Position numbers and translations under genes: made by a program. The notes under the pieces are model-generated. The model saw only the letters and a list, made by a program, of their open reading frames with translations, made no database searches and was not told the origin of the DNA. A stretch of 64,000 nucleotides of DNA from Trichostrongylus colubriformis (taxonomy: Eukaryota; Nematoda; Chromadorea; Rhabditida; Trichostrongylidae), in NCBI GenBank assembly GCA_963978905.1, contig OZ022257.1, positions 36,175,919 through 36,239,918 on the forward strand. Reading direction: 5' to 3'. Of the stretch, positions 43,301 to 54,715 are shown one piece after another. The first letter of the stretch is position 1. The number at the start of each line of letters is the position of its first letter.

Positions 43301-45650
43301 CACGACGGAAATAGTTCCGCGTAAAAGAAACCACTTTTTTATATACCATAGAAGAGTTGACGCTATCACGATAAAAGTGGTCCACACTTTCTAAAGCTAC
43401 TGTACCATTTACACCAAATTGCTGTTATCCCCAAGGTTAAGCGTCGCGTAAACGAAATTCCATTGAAAATACGCACTCAAAAATCTGCCTTGACCCTGTC
43501 TCCATCCATAGCACAATAATAGTATCTAGTTCAGAGTGTGATTATCTATCGAGTTTAATAGAGGTCACTTGATCGGCCACCAGGATTACTTTGAGTAAAA
43601 CTGGTAGTTCAAAAAGGTAGTGCTCATGATTGGCCATAGTTTTGCTTAATCTTTGGAGCCCATCTAACTTCTTATTTTTGTCATAACAATCTTTTCCTAA
43701 TACTCTGAGTTTATTTCGACGACGTTTAACAGGGCGGAAGTGGTATAGTTACAGGTGACGCGCACTGCCTTTGTCATGGTGGGGGATCACATTCCGCATT
43801 AACGCCCAGGCCAACCACGCCTTCCATCAATTCGAAGTCGGTGAATTGGTACCAGACATGTCTAGCAGTTCCAGCTGATTTGTCGTACATCGGATGGATC
43901 CGCTGTTTACTGTATGGGCCAAATCGCATTCACCTGCCACCAAGATTCTGAATGGAACTAGAGTGCGCGGCGCATGCTAACAAGGGATTGATGAACGACT
44001 TTATCCTTTAGCTTTGATGTTCTAGATCTGCTAGCTGCCTTGAGTTGTTTTCAAGAAATGGGATGAATTAGCTCACTAAATTGCAATTTATATTTGGCGA
44101 GCTATCTGATTCCATCTTCTGCTGAGAAAACAACTTTCCAATTTCGTTTTCAATTGCGAATTAACAAAAAAGTAATCGATCGTGGGTTGCGCGAAATAGC
44201 GAGTAAGCGTAATGAGATCCAAAAAAAACATCAAACGGGTACTTTTTCGCTTGAAATTCGACATGTCTAGTGCAAGCAGTATTTACCGATGGTTATCTGA
44301 TAGCTATTCAGCCCAGTTTTTTTGGAGAAGCCAAAACCGACTGCTGAGAAGGAGGAGCTTGCCTCCCGCGGTCAAACACCAATCATTCGGCGTCAAGCCT
44401 GAGGTGATGAAAATTCAGTCATGATGAGCTCTGATGGTCTGCGGTCTGACGTCATACCCGTTTTCTTTCTCTGTGTTATTGCCTTCCAATATCCACTGAT
44501 CTATTATGGTCCCGTCTGAGGCCTTGCCATTAGCCTTTCCTCCTTATATTTCGAAAAAATGCACATCGTCAAAATGCTTTGCTATGAAGAGTGTTTGACA
44601 AAGGATAATTGGTCACTTTATAGCACATTAAATTGAAAAATTCGCACAGAAATCCATATTCAGTTTTAATCCTCATATTCTAGATTTTTTAGCACCGTGC
44701 ACCTACTTGGGCGGAAGCTAGGTACTACCGCTGTTTCAGTGGCTCATTTGTAAATGGGTGTAGGCCATCTTGAGACGGTGCCACCATCCATACTGCTGCC
44801 TTGTCCGACTCACTGGATTGGTAAGGCACCCAAACCTTTCAATAGTTTGTCACTTGTCATGCGCATACAGTGAGTGTTGCTGTCATTTTCGCATGATGGC
44901 CTTCTAATCTGCTTTCAAACCATTAGGATCTTGCGTACTCCTGATCCAAAACCAGTGCAGCAAAGAGACACTAGAGGATAGTTGATGGCTTCGAGGGACC
45001 TTACGGTTCCTTTATAGGATCCGTCTTGTTCAGTCTACTTAAACACAATTGAATTAGTTCTTTTTAATCCACTCGAAGACAGATTAGTTTTTACAGGAAA
45101 CGTGTGCTGTACAAATGTATGACCTACCATCATACTAAATGCAGCTACCATCTCCTAAAACCATGGTTCACGTCGCTTGAAAAACCACCAGTGTCGGATT
45201 TCCCGGAGGTCCAGGAGTTGCACTTCTATGCTATTCGTTACTTGCCCTCTTGTTGTCGCACTAGAAGCGATCCCCCAACTTTCCAAGTTAATGGACCGTG
45301 CCCATCACAGTGAAATATTTGCAAGCCGAAACCAATCTTTTCTGACCTTCCGAAATGGATAGGGTGCTTGGAATGCGAGAAGCCCTTCGTGCATATCAAG
45401 TGAGTCTTTGGGGACGTACCATTTCCGAACAGCAGCTCAGCCTTTGCAGTTGTTGAGGCATTTGCGCAAGAACAAAGCCCCTGTCAAGTTGTTTCCGTGC
45501 CCTCTTCTCAAATCCGATTTCTTCAAAAGTTTGACCCGATATTTAAACTACCATAACCATCGCAAAGGGATTCAGACCTCCCCCTACCTGGAGATAGGAT
45601 GTACGTGCTAGAGCAACCAAAAATGGGGTCGAGAATGATGTATGAAAATA
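43301..45650. other. unassigned sequence with dispersed repeat pieces
   Basis: Pieces at 43885-44000 match 5940-6010 (inverted) and 22085-22140. 44800-44990 resembles 14150-14430. No gene is recognised. Confidence 0.35.
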
Positions 45651-45654
45651 CGCT

Positions 45655-45810
45655 GTAAGGAATCGCTCACGGAAAAATTCATCAATTTGTGCTGTATTTG
45701 CTTACTACGGGCCACAAACGCGTGCAAAGTTTCATGCCAAAAAATAATTCCGCATACAGATCCTCAAAGTGACGTCCGACGTGGTGGGGCGTCCGAGTGG
45801 GAGCGGCCAC
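45655..45810. mobile_element. TTAA-foldback-like terminal segment
   Basis: TAAGGAATCGCTCACGGAAA followed by TGTATTTGCTTACTACGG and CAAAGTTTCATGCC matches the terminal 150 bp of 20753-21178. It directly adjoins the left arm of the large palindrome at 45811, and no mirror copy is found beyond 47208, so the palindrome may be a longer member of this family that has lost its right terminus. Confidence 0.5.
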
Positions 45811-47208
45811 GTGCGTTCTATTGGGTTGAGGAGTAAGTCCCCGCGGTTTTTTTGAACCTCGTTTTTCACATTGTTCCCTTCATCTTTCGATGAAGCTTAT
45901 ACATATTTTTGATAGAGCTTCTTCTGCTCTACAAAATGCTCGTATCTGTTTTTCGATTCCTCCGAATATCTAATATTCATGAGGTATGGAAGTTAAAGTA
46001 GCTGAAGGCAAAAAATTGGCACTTGCGCACCTCATATTTCTCGTCTGCCATTGAGGTCAAAAAATGTATGTATATATGTTTCGATAGAGCTTTTTTAGCT
46101 CTATAGAATGGTACTACTTATTATTCAAATCGCTAAACTTTTTGCTGTTTTTAAGACTCACAAAGGCAGTACTCGCAAAAGCGTGCACTTTCGTTATCTC
46201 CTCTCCCTCGCCTACCATTGAGATTGCAGAGGATGTGCACATATGCATTCGATAGAGCTTTTTTTGCTCTACAAGATGATACCTTTTTTCTTTTGTATCT
46301 TGTCACATTTTAGCATTTAGGAATAAGTATCTACCTGTTTTTCAATTCGAGATTGCACAATGAAAATGAATTCTTTGGCGGATTGTTTTATATCATTCGA
46401 TAGAGCTCTTTTCGCTCTACGAGATAATGTTTACAGTTTTTGTTCAAACTGATTTTTGACATTTTTTAGATCATTTGAAAGTCGATGAAATCGAGCATTT
46501 TCATCACATGGTGTCGAAAATGCTCAATTTCTTCGACTTTTAAACGATCTAAAAAATGGAAAAAATAAGTCAAACAAAAACCGTGAATACTATCTAGTAG
46601 AGCGAGAAGAGCTCTATCGAATGATATAAAACAATCCGCCAAAAAATTCATTTTCATTGTGCAATCTGGAATTGAAAAGCAGGTAGAAACTTATTCCTAA
46701 ATGCTAAACTATGAGAGGATTCAAGAGAAGGGTGGTATCATCTTGTAGAGCGAAAGAAGCTCTATCGAATGCTCATATACGCAACCTCTCCAATCTCAAT
46801 GGTAGGCGAGGGAGAGGACATGACGAAAGTGCACGCTTTTGCGAGTACTGCCTTTGTGAGTCTTAAAAACAGCAAAAAGTTTGGCGATTTGAATAATAAG
46901 TAGTACCATTCTGTAGAGCTGGAAATGCTCTATCGAAACATATACACATACATTTTTTGACCTCAATGACAGACGAGAAAGATGAGGTGCGCAAGTGCCA
47001 ATTTTTTGCCTTCAGCTACTTCAACTTCCGAACCTCATAGATATTAGATATTCGGAGGAATCGAAAAACAGATACCAGCATTTTGTAGTGCAGAAGAAGC
47101 TCTATCGAAAACATATATAAGCTTCGTCGAAAGATGGAGGGAACAATGTGAAAAACGGGATTTAAAAAAACCGCGGGGACTTATTCCTCAACCCAATAGA
47201 AGCACGGA
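45811..47208. repeat. 1.4 kb palindrome with mirrored mini-hairpin ladder
   Basis: The left arm 45811-46502 and right arm 46516-47208 pair along their length, with a 13-nt loop at 46503-46515. The outermost blocks are TATTGGGTTGAGGAGTAAGT on the left and its inverse at the right. Each arm contains four copies of a small hairpin of the form GATAGAGC-(6-8 nt)-GCTCTAC. Left copies start at 45911, 46083, 46251 and 46399; right copies start at 46597, 46745, 46913 and 47085. Spacings are 172, 168, 148 and mirror-wise 148, 168, 172. There is no coding capacity. It is probably a foldback-type element; a transcript would form long dsRNA. Confidence 0.85.
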
Positions 47209-47950
47209 AGAGACGGTTACGTGGACCAAGGAAGCGGAGTGAAGGCAAATCAACGTTGGGCTCATAATAGTAGACTACGCTTTGCACATCCACGGCTGCT
47301 GAAATATTGCTCGGCGGAAACTCAAACGAGTTCGTCAGTTTTTCGACTTCCACTGGTTTAGAACAAAGGATTTCTCGGTTCTCTTAGAGTCTCTGCTTAT
47401 GTACTTTCAGAATTCATCATGGTCTCAAAGGAGTTTGGTAGTTCATTCTTTTGTCAACTTATATTACTAGAAGTTTACATATTCCATTTCCACCCACATA
47501 TCTCAGTACATTATGGCACAATGCTAAGAGTACAACAATCACAATAACTTCCTATGGGGGCACCGATTACATATATTTCCACAGTTTCCAGTTCCTCCCT
47601 TTTCTTCCTGTCCGCTTTCACGTGTGGGTCCGCCTTTCCGCATTCGCTCGATATGTTTATATATTCTTTTCTTTTCTTGAAAAATTCTTCTGCTCGCGGG
47701 TCACTGCGATATTCTGCGCGCCACAGTCGTCTGCTTCACCACTCCCCGTTTTCGTAGCTGTCTAGCAGCATGAAAAGGGCGGACAAGTGAAGAAAGCGTT
47801 CACAACTGAGGTATGAACCTCCCCATCACATTTTCACATAGGAAATGAGCGTCGAATTATATATTAGTACGCGTAGACAAGCTTCACGTAGAAGGTATTA
47901 AGCTTTAGAAGTCTTGTAGTTGTTATATTGCAATTCTGACCATTCTTAGG
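47209..47950. other. unassigned sequence
   Basis: Pyrimidine-rich in places; the 104-codon plus frame at 47451-47765 has no motif. No element end is seen. Confidence 0.4.
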
Positions 47951-47954
47951 CCGC

Positions 47955-48270
47955 GGTCATACTCACCGCCGGCAGGGCGTGGCTGCATTCACAGGCAGCG
48001 AGGGAGAGTGGCACGGGGGAGATGCAGAGATGACGCAGGCAACGAGGCGGGGTGGCGTAGGCGACATAGCACGCAAACAGTCCATTTCCCGAAGCCTGGT
48101 AGGGGGAGGCCTACGAAGTTGGATGAACGTGTATCGAACTCTCTCACCCCGCCACACACTCTCACTCTCGCCACACACCCAAGTCCGTAGGCCACGCCCT
48201 GCCAGGTGTCGGGATATGGGCTATAGTTACGCAGCCTCGTCCTACCGCCGGCACCGAAAAGTACGACCGG
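47955..48270. mobile_element. GC-rich MITE, copy 2
   Basis: The left end GGTCATACTCACCGCCGGC pairs with the inverse of CCGGTCGTACTTTTCGGTGC at the right. An internal mirrored block is seen (GGCAGGGCGTGGC at the left, GTAGGCCACGCCCTGCC at about 48188-48205). It is related to 41263-41436. The 114- and 107-codon frames are shadows of this GC-rich segment. Confidence 0.6.
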
Positions 48271-48319
48271 CCTCAGACAATGATCAGACAGTGGATTGGT
48301 GCTCGAACACATTTACTTC

Positions 48320-49480
48320 TTAATAAGCTGTGACCCCATACTGTGAAGGTTTAATGAGGTAAAAAAGGACCATTAGGGACATCACGTTGTTGGGGATCGT
48401 AGCGGTGTGAATGGTGTGTCGGTGGCATTCCACCCTGAGATGCCTACGATATACTGGGCGCATCGCTTCTGATGTGTCTCTTTCGGCAGGTTCTGTAGGA
48501 TTAGCAGGGGGGTGTTTGTCATTGCTATGTTCTTCGGCGTTTGTAAAGTGGTTTTGGAGTTCCAAGGGATTCAGAAGATTTACTGGTCTTCTGATTTTTA
48601 TTTTCAAGACGTCACTAGTTCCACTCACTAATTGCTCTATCAGCAACTGAGCCGCAACTCGACTACTCGAGCCATTTCCCACTCTGCGTGAAAATGACAT
48701 CTCCCACCATAGGTGTGATTCGCCCCTGACGTCGTTTGTGAAAATCGCTTGTATCTTTCACTAAGATTTATCACGTGTTGTTGGTGCCCTGTGTAGCAAA
48801 ACCGTTTCGTAGCGTGGGACTCAGAACGTACGTAAACTTTCCACAACCTCACGCTGATTTTGCGAAACTCTGTCGTCTGGTGGAAGGTGGTGTGGATAAT
48901 CCTGAGGAATATTTATGATGCAGTCCACTTGTGAGGGTATGTTGAGACCGTTTTGTATGAAATGCATTAGTCGGATTATAGTGAGCTCCCCTTAAAGGCT
49001 TCTTGATATGTGAGTGGGTCTAGAATTGAAGCAAGTTTCCACTTTTTGTGAGAACGGCACGCAAGTAATCGCCTTTCTGGTGTTGAACACCCCGAAGTGC
49101 TTTATAAAGAGCTAGTCTCACAGATTTTGTGAATGAACCACCTTGCCAGAGAGCGTAGGATGTAATATGGTCCCACTGGATTTCCATACTAGTAATCGCT
49201 CTGAGTGGCTCTTCTCGAGGCGAGACTGGTGCAAAGGGGTGACTGCGTGAAACTCTGCGTTTTTGTAAGTCAGGTGATTCTCTATACTGGTATGGGGGTG
49301 TTTTCAGGCTTCTACATTTCACGCAGTGTTCCACTAGCTTTTGCACTTGTTGACGCGGTTTCGGCACCCAGAATTGTGTGCGTACCATGGATATAGTGTG
49401 CTATCGCGGTATGCTCCATGAGCTTGCAATATGCATAATCGAGCGAGTGAGGGGCTGGGAGCCATAAAGATAGGACATCT
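48320..49480 (-). pseudogene. BEL/Pao integrase relic
   Basis: Integrase would insert the element's cDNA. The frame 49020-49388 begins with an RTQFW-PK block and HCVKCRSL, the second half of the integrase zinc-binding finger, then a PYQY and a RRVSRSHPF block that precede the catalytic core in this family. Downstream minus frames at 48640-48852 (ending EMARVVEL) and 48320-48700 (starting near RRPVNLL-PLE) match the conserved C-terminal end of BEL/Pao integrase. The core is cut by frame shifts and I cannot place the D,D,E residues. Confidence 0.72.
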
Positions 49481-49499
49481 CGTTTCCGAAGGTAACGAT

Positions 49500-50370
49500 G
49501 AGCGCCTCAGGCGTCCCTTAGAGCGCCCGCTACCTTGGAAGAAGCGCAAAGTGTTTTCCATCGATTTTCGATAAGTATGTGTCAGATAAACAGTCTGGTG
49601 ATTACGGATGAGAAGTAGGCTCACAGCATGTATGTGCGATCCATTGGTTGCACCCAATGCTTCCGGGGCACATTTAAGAGCCTTCAACCCATTCATGATC
49701 GACTTACTTTTTCAGAAAAGCAAGTATTGTGCCGACTCGCTTTACTTTCAGAAAAGAGCTAGATCTGTCAAGGTCGATGAGAGGTGTCATGATTGCAACA
49801 GCATCCGTTTTCGAAACAGTGATCATCAGTTCTTCCTGCTCATCCCTGAAATTCTCATCCGTATAGAGCTTATACTCTGGGTGGCTCCATTGCTCAACTG
49901 GTTCATGCAATGTTGGACCTGTCCACCAAGAGTATTTCCGCAGTTGATACTTAGTCAGACCTCCCACCTGCATCCGCAAACGTATCTCTTGCTGTAACGT
50001 ATCGAAATTCTACGTATACATCATCCCTTCGTCAGGCGTCGAGAATTTTTCCAGAAATCCAAATCCAGAGAATGCAGCCCGCTGCTAACCGAGCATCCCA
50101 GATTGGTGTTACGTTGATGATCTAGGCCAACTGAACAACTCAAAAACTAAAAAGGTTCGCTGAGAAGAAGGAGAAAGTGACTTATTGCAAGCTATACTGA
50201 CGTAATAGTCGAGAAGATAGCAAAATAGTGTCTACTTCTAATTTCGGTACCGTGGTAATAGAATGCACCGACGGTGATTCCCCATAGTACAGGCGGATCC
50301 TCATTCGTTAAATATTATACGTAGACGCTAACTGTTTTGGCTGTGGTACTCGCGTTAGAAAATACTGTCA
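49500..50370 (-). pseudogene. BEL/Pao RNase H to integrase linker relic
   Basis: The frame 49704-49979 contains YSWWTGPTLHEPVEQW, close to the W-W-GP-W-L block that in BEL/Pao lies between RNase H and integrase. The overlapping end of 49334-49696 (LARLCILQAHGA) matches the region just before the integrase zinc finger. The part next to the mariner is too decayed to read. Confidence 0.6.
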
Positions 50371-50375
50371 AATTA

Positions 50376-51650
50376 TTAGGTTGGCAACTAATTAATTGCG
50401 AATTTTTGTTAGAAAATCAAAGACCTTTTTTTCATAGAACTAAATAACTTTACTCTGTAATGTATTGCCCATTTTTATCAATGACCTTTTGCCATCTTTC
50501 AGGTAGCATCATAATTCCGCGTTCATAAAAATTCTGGTTTTTATCAGTAAAAAACTGAGTCAGGTACGATTTGACCTCATCATCACTACTGAAATTTTTG
50601 CTACTCAAAGAATTTTGCAATGATCGAAACAAAAAGTAATCCGATGGTGCAAGGTCAGGACTACATATATGGTGGATGTGGCAAAACATCCCAACCAAGC
50701 TCCAATAATTTTTGCCGAGTGGCCAAAGATGTGTGTGGCCTTGCATTGTCATGATGGAATACAACACTTTTTCGGTTAATTAATTCGGGTCGCTTTTCTT
50801 GGATTGCATTGCTTAATTTTGTTAATTGTGCAATGTAGACATCAGAATTCATCGTTCGGTTGGATGGTAGGAGTTCAAAGTAGAAAATTCCTTTGTAGTC
50901 CCATAAAACTGACAACAAAACCTTCTTTTGATGAATATCAGCTTTTGCTCTTGTTTGAGCTGGTTCACCTGGGTGGCTTCACGATCTTTTTCGTTGGACA
51001 TTATTGCTAACGACCCATTTTTCATCGCCAGTGATCATTCGTTTTAGAAGTGGATCATTTTCATCACGTTTCTTTAGCAAATCGCAAATACCAATGCGTT
51101 GCATTAAATGCGTTTTACCCATATATCCAGTTTTGACACGTACCTAAGCTGTTCTAAATGCTTTTCAATACATGTATGTGATACCTGTAGCTTCTCTGCA
51201 ATCTCGCGTGTTATACTGTGACGATCCGAATCAAGTATTGCCTTGATTGGGTCGTTGTCAACTCCAACTGGACGACCAGAGCGTTTCTCATCTTTGAGAG
51301 AAAAATCACCAGAACGAAATCAGGCAAACCAATTTTGGCACTGCCGATCTTTTAAGGCTTCGGCACCATGAACAGCACATAACTTTTTGAGAGCTTGCGA
51401 TGCGTTTTTCCCTCTAAGGAAATAATAAAGCAATACATGACGAACATGATTGTTTTGATTCTCCTTTTTTCAGCACACGCCAAACGAAAATAATGCAAAC
51501 GATCAAGAAACTTTCTTTACTGATTGATAACAGGACTGCCTACTATTAGATAACGATATGTGTTTAACATTTGGCCTACGCCAGTAAAGCTAAATATTCA
51601 ACCAAAGCCATCTATGAGTGAAATCCGCAATGACTTAGTTGCCGACCTAA
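50376..51650 (-). mobile_element. full-length mariner inserted in the BEL/Pao relic
   Basis: It is 1275 bp with ends TTAGGTTGGCAACTAATTAA and the mirrored ...TTAGTTGCCGACCTAA, and TA at 50374-50375 and 51651-51652. BEL/Pao coding similarity resumes directly on both sides. It is a lineage different from the mariners at 22154 and 38601. Confidence 0.93.
50450..51480 (-). pseudogene. mariner transposase pseudogene, frameshifted
   Basis: Minus-strand order: an N-terminal helix-turn-helix segment with NWFA then SLKDEKRSGRP (about 51270-51400); TGDEKWV, the first catalytic aspartate (about 51030); LSVLWDYKG and HHDNARPHTS (second aspartate) in the frame 50661-50918; and SPDLAPSDYFLFRSL (third aspartate) in the frame 50450-50767. 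A short insertion near 50668 shifts the frame between PPY and SPDL, and at least one stop lies upstream. All three catalytic motifs are recognisable, but the gene is broken. Confidence 0.88.
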
Positions 51651-51654
51651 TATA

Positions 51655-52330
51655 ATTGCTTATATCCTCCAAAAGTCGCCGTGGAAGAGACGCATTAAAC
51701 CACTTCACGTTTTTGGCAATGTTAACCCATTCTTCATATAAGTCAAGGGGGAGGTCTCCATTTCATGCTAATTTATGCCTCCAGAGTTCCTGTTGGAAGA
51801 ATTTTGGTTGTGTGCGAAGCAGTTCCAGCCATCCATTAGGGTTATATTTCGAAGCAATCCCTCGGACTACTATTTTTTAATTAGCGTCCGGTCTAGCGGA
51901 ATCTTACAGCGTATGGCGAGAGTATCGCGTCTGGCACCTAGCACCTTTTGGGTAATACTTTGTGCCAATATCCTTCGGAAGTGCAGAGTGTGATCATTCG
52001 AGAGGAACTGTCGTAGATTAATCCACATTTCCTCAAAATTAGACGTGCATGCACGCCTTCTGGTAAATATGTCCCACTTGGTTTGCTGCTATCATGAGGT
52101 TATCTGCGTATGAGTTCTCTCAAATCTCTTGAGCTAACTCCTCACCTTTCACTGTTGCGCGTAAGTGATGATATACTGTGGCCCTAAATAGGAAGGGTGA
52201 TGTGTTGATTCCGAATGTAACTCGTGTAGAATGATAGGTTGTGAGAATATGGTTGTCCATTGACGCATTCACATTTTCCACTCAAAGAACCTAATTACAT
52301 CTCGGTCGATTTCGCGTTGGGCAATTTCTG
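51655..52330 (-). pseudogene. BEL/Pao reverse transcriptase relic
   Basis: The minus-strand translation gives FGINTSPFLF (near 52190-52216) followed by YADNL (52096-52113), which correspond to the FG..SSPF and YVDD-like catalytic blocks of BEL/Pao reverse transcriptase. Further on, a RPPLDLYEEW block and NASLPR near 51660-51770 match the connection region. There are several stops. The mariner begins just downstream. Confidence 0.72.
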
Positions 52331-52481
52331 AGAAAAATTCGACATCCGGGGGAGGGGGTGGGGGTGGTTTTGAGGATTGGTGGAGGATATAGTGCAATAT
52401 GTTACCCTTTGGCTTCCTGTTGTTGGGTGTTTCTTCGATGAGCTCTGCTATGGTATCATTATGTCTCAGCAAAGTCTGTGG

Positions 52482-52970
52482 CTATTGTCTTAGTTTATAA
52501 CAAGCCTCTTGAAGGCTACGGTCTTCAGAAAGTAATGGGTCATGGCTTTCTTTGTATGATTGTCGAACATTTCTCTGCGGTCTGATTAGAGAATTCAGAG
52601 ACTTGTTGGTTGACGGCTCCCTTTCTTGCACGTCTCGTTTGAATTCGCACACCTCTGACGATTCCATAGTATAGTACTTATCCCTGCGCTCCAGTTCTCC
52701 ATCAAAATTCCTTAATGTGTTGATTGCCACGGATGATCTGCTTTCTTGATGAGTGTCTTCTCTTCCTTCATTTCGATCTACAGCACACTTTTGCTTCTCT
52801 GTGAGCAGGTCGTCGAGCTCCGAAGGATTAAGCTGCAAACACGGAAGAATATACTGCAAGAAGCGCTCTGTATCAAGGTTCACAACTAATCGCATCCCTG
52901 AAGTATTACTGGTGCACGGGTGTATCATGAGGTCATTATGCATGAGGAATTTCGAGTCTTCCTGTTCCAT
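52482..52970 (-). pseudogene. BEL/Pao pol segment between protease and RT
   Basis: This is the longest open piece of the element: 162 codons, mostly charged and rich in E, R and S, positioned between protease and reverse transcriptase. Its sequence alone would not identify it; the call rests on position and strand. A possible family feature is the DPLLSEDRSLQEA block before the RT. Confidence 0.55.
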
Positions 52971-52989
52971 ATTGACTCACTCTTCCATT

Positions 52990-53230
52990 ATTACAGGCGT
53001 AGTGTAAAATCTTACAGGGTGCTTTTGACCTTGTCCCAAATGTCTACCGTAATGACTTCAAATGCGGTGGTTTTTGGCTCATCCTCGCCAAATGTTCGCT
53101 TAACTAGTGTGCGTGAAATCTAATGGTCCAGCTTCAACTCATGGGTCAACTTTTCGCTTATGAAGCATTGGGCCGCAACGTTGTCAAAGAGTATCTCTAC
53201 TCTTCTCTTTCGGTAGCCACCTGCGTCTTA
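52990..53230 (-). pseudogene. BEL/Pao aspartic protease relic
   Basis: On the minus strand the translation VEILFDNVAAQCFISEKL sits where the family has an LxDxGSQ.SFI block, so the catalytic D is present but the following residues have changed. It continues through a KRTFGEDEPKT block. Stops are present. Confidence 0.6.
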
Positions 53231-53519
53231 GAGCTTCGCCGTACCCGTAGCGAGTAATACTGTTCTTTTGCGAGTGTCCCTATCACACACACTTTGCATT
53301 ACGACCGTCTCCTGTACTGCGTCATGTTCAGAAAATGGTGTGTTGCTTCTTCTACACTAGTGATCGGGGCGGGGTCAGCTCGCTTTGCCTCTTAATCCTC
53401 CCTTTCTGGTGTATGCTGCTTTTGTCGGGTGCCCTTTGGGGAGTCATGGGTGGTATTCCCTTTACGCGCGAGTCATCTTTGCGGTTCAAAATCAGTTTTT
53501 TTGTGGTCCATTGTCTTCC

Positions 53520-54715
53520 TCAAACGCATGGGCACAGTGCATGTCGCCTCCCCTGACATGTGCGACATCCCTGACTGATGCAGTCCATCAAAGGGGTCCA
53601 GATTTTTCACAGTTGAGGCTAATTTTACGCTTCAACATGATCGCGTCCTTTTTTAAGGTGTCATACTTGCTATACCTTAATGACCTGTGGTGTTCGCGCA
53701 AAACGTGCAATCGGTGCCTCTAATGTTGTTTTGGTGAGTTAGGTTTTACAGGAGATTCGCTGCTAATGTCTCTCGTTACTACCATCTCGTTTATAAGCTC
53801 CTCTATTGTAGTCATTTGATCAAGAGGTTCAAGGAGTTATTGTATGGCTCACTGAGCTTCATCGACGTGAGAAAAAAGAGACTGAAAAAAAGTGTGTTGA
53901 GTACTAAGCGCAAAGGTGATAGCATTCTCCAGGCGTCGTAGCAACGCCTGTATTAATTTGGAAATATCCCCGTCCTTACTTCACAGAATCTCTACGGCGT
54001 TCAAGTGATTGTCACTTGTCACAGCATAGCGTTTGATGAGCTCTCCGGCTTCTTCTTGAAGTCAATGATTAATCTTCTGCAAGTTTGTTAGGGTTGGTCA
54101 TGTACATTAGCACAGAAGAACCTCCGAAAGTTTATATATTCCCACACGTTGCCTGAAAACTTAGGGATTGGAATTGGCAGAAGCCGCAGGTGAGTGGCTT
54201 CCAAGGTCCCGAAGTCAGCTGCCTCGATGTGTCACATAGCAATGATTCATTTTTTGCGGGTCTCTGGTGCGCAGTGTGTGATGTTGTGCGCTGCGTCCCG
54301 GCTCACGAGGCTTTGCTCATGCGCAGACCTCTTGCACTTATTTGAATGGCCAGTCTATTGCCATGATCGATGGGCTTTGTGCGGCATCTATGTACTGTTG
54401 TGCGTGGCTTTCTTGGTCTTCGTGTATGGCGTCTGCCAGAGTGTCGACCGTAGTGGTAAACGATCCCAAAGTAACGCGCACTAGGTCAATGGTGCGTAAA
54501 AATGTAAATACGAAAATCTGTGTGTGCTTAGCGTTGCTAAAGTCACGCGAAGTTGGAACGTTTGTACTAACAAATACAAAGTACAACGGCTACTCGGTGG
54601 GAGAGTCGTCGAAGCTAAGTCAACCTGGTCATAGCTGCTTATCCTCGAGTACTAGATCTGGCACTTCTGCAAATACTTTGTTTACACTTAGATGGTGTTT
54701 AGAGATTTGAATCCT
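53520..54715 (-). pseudogene. BEL/Pao gag relic with zinc knuckle
   Basis: On the minus strand: SAQHHTLRTRDP and PAASANSNP (the 'LPxIPxPxFxG' neighbourhood) are followed by LTNLQKINH-LQEEAGELIKRY and AVTSDNHLNAVEIL, which match the conserved middle of nematode and insect BEL/Pao gag. The CCHC-like CTFCANTTGH appears near 53660-53710. An upstream 82-codon frame (54338-54586) is the open remainder of the N-terminal half. Multiple stops. Confidence 0.65.

Noticed and set aside
47979..48323. Overlapping 114- and 107-codon frames on both strands
   Set aside because: GC-rich MITE sequence with few stops in any frame.
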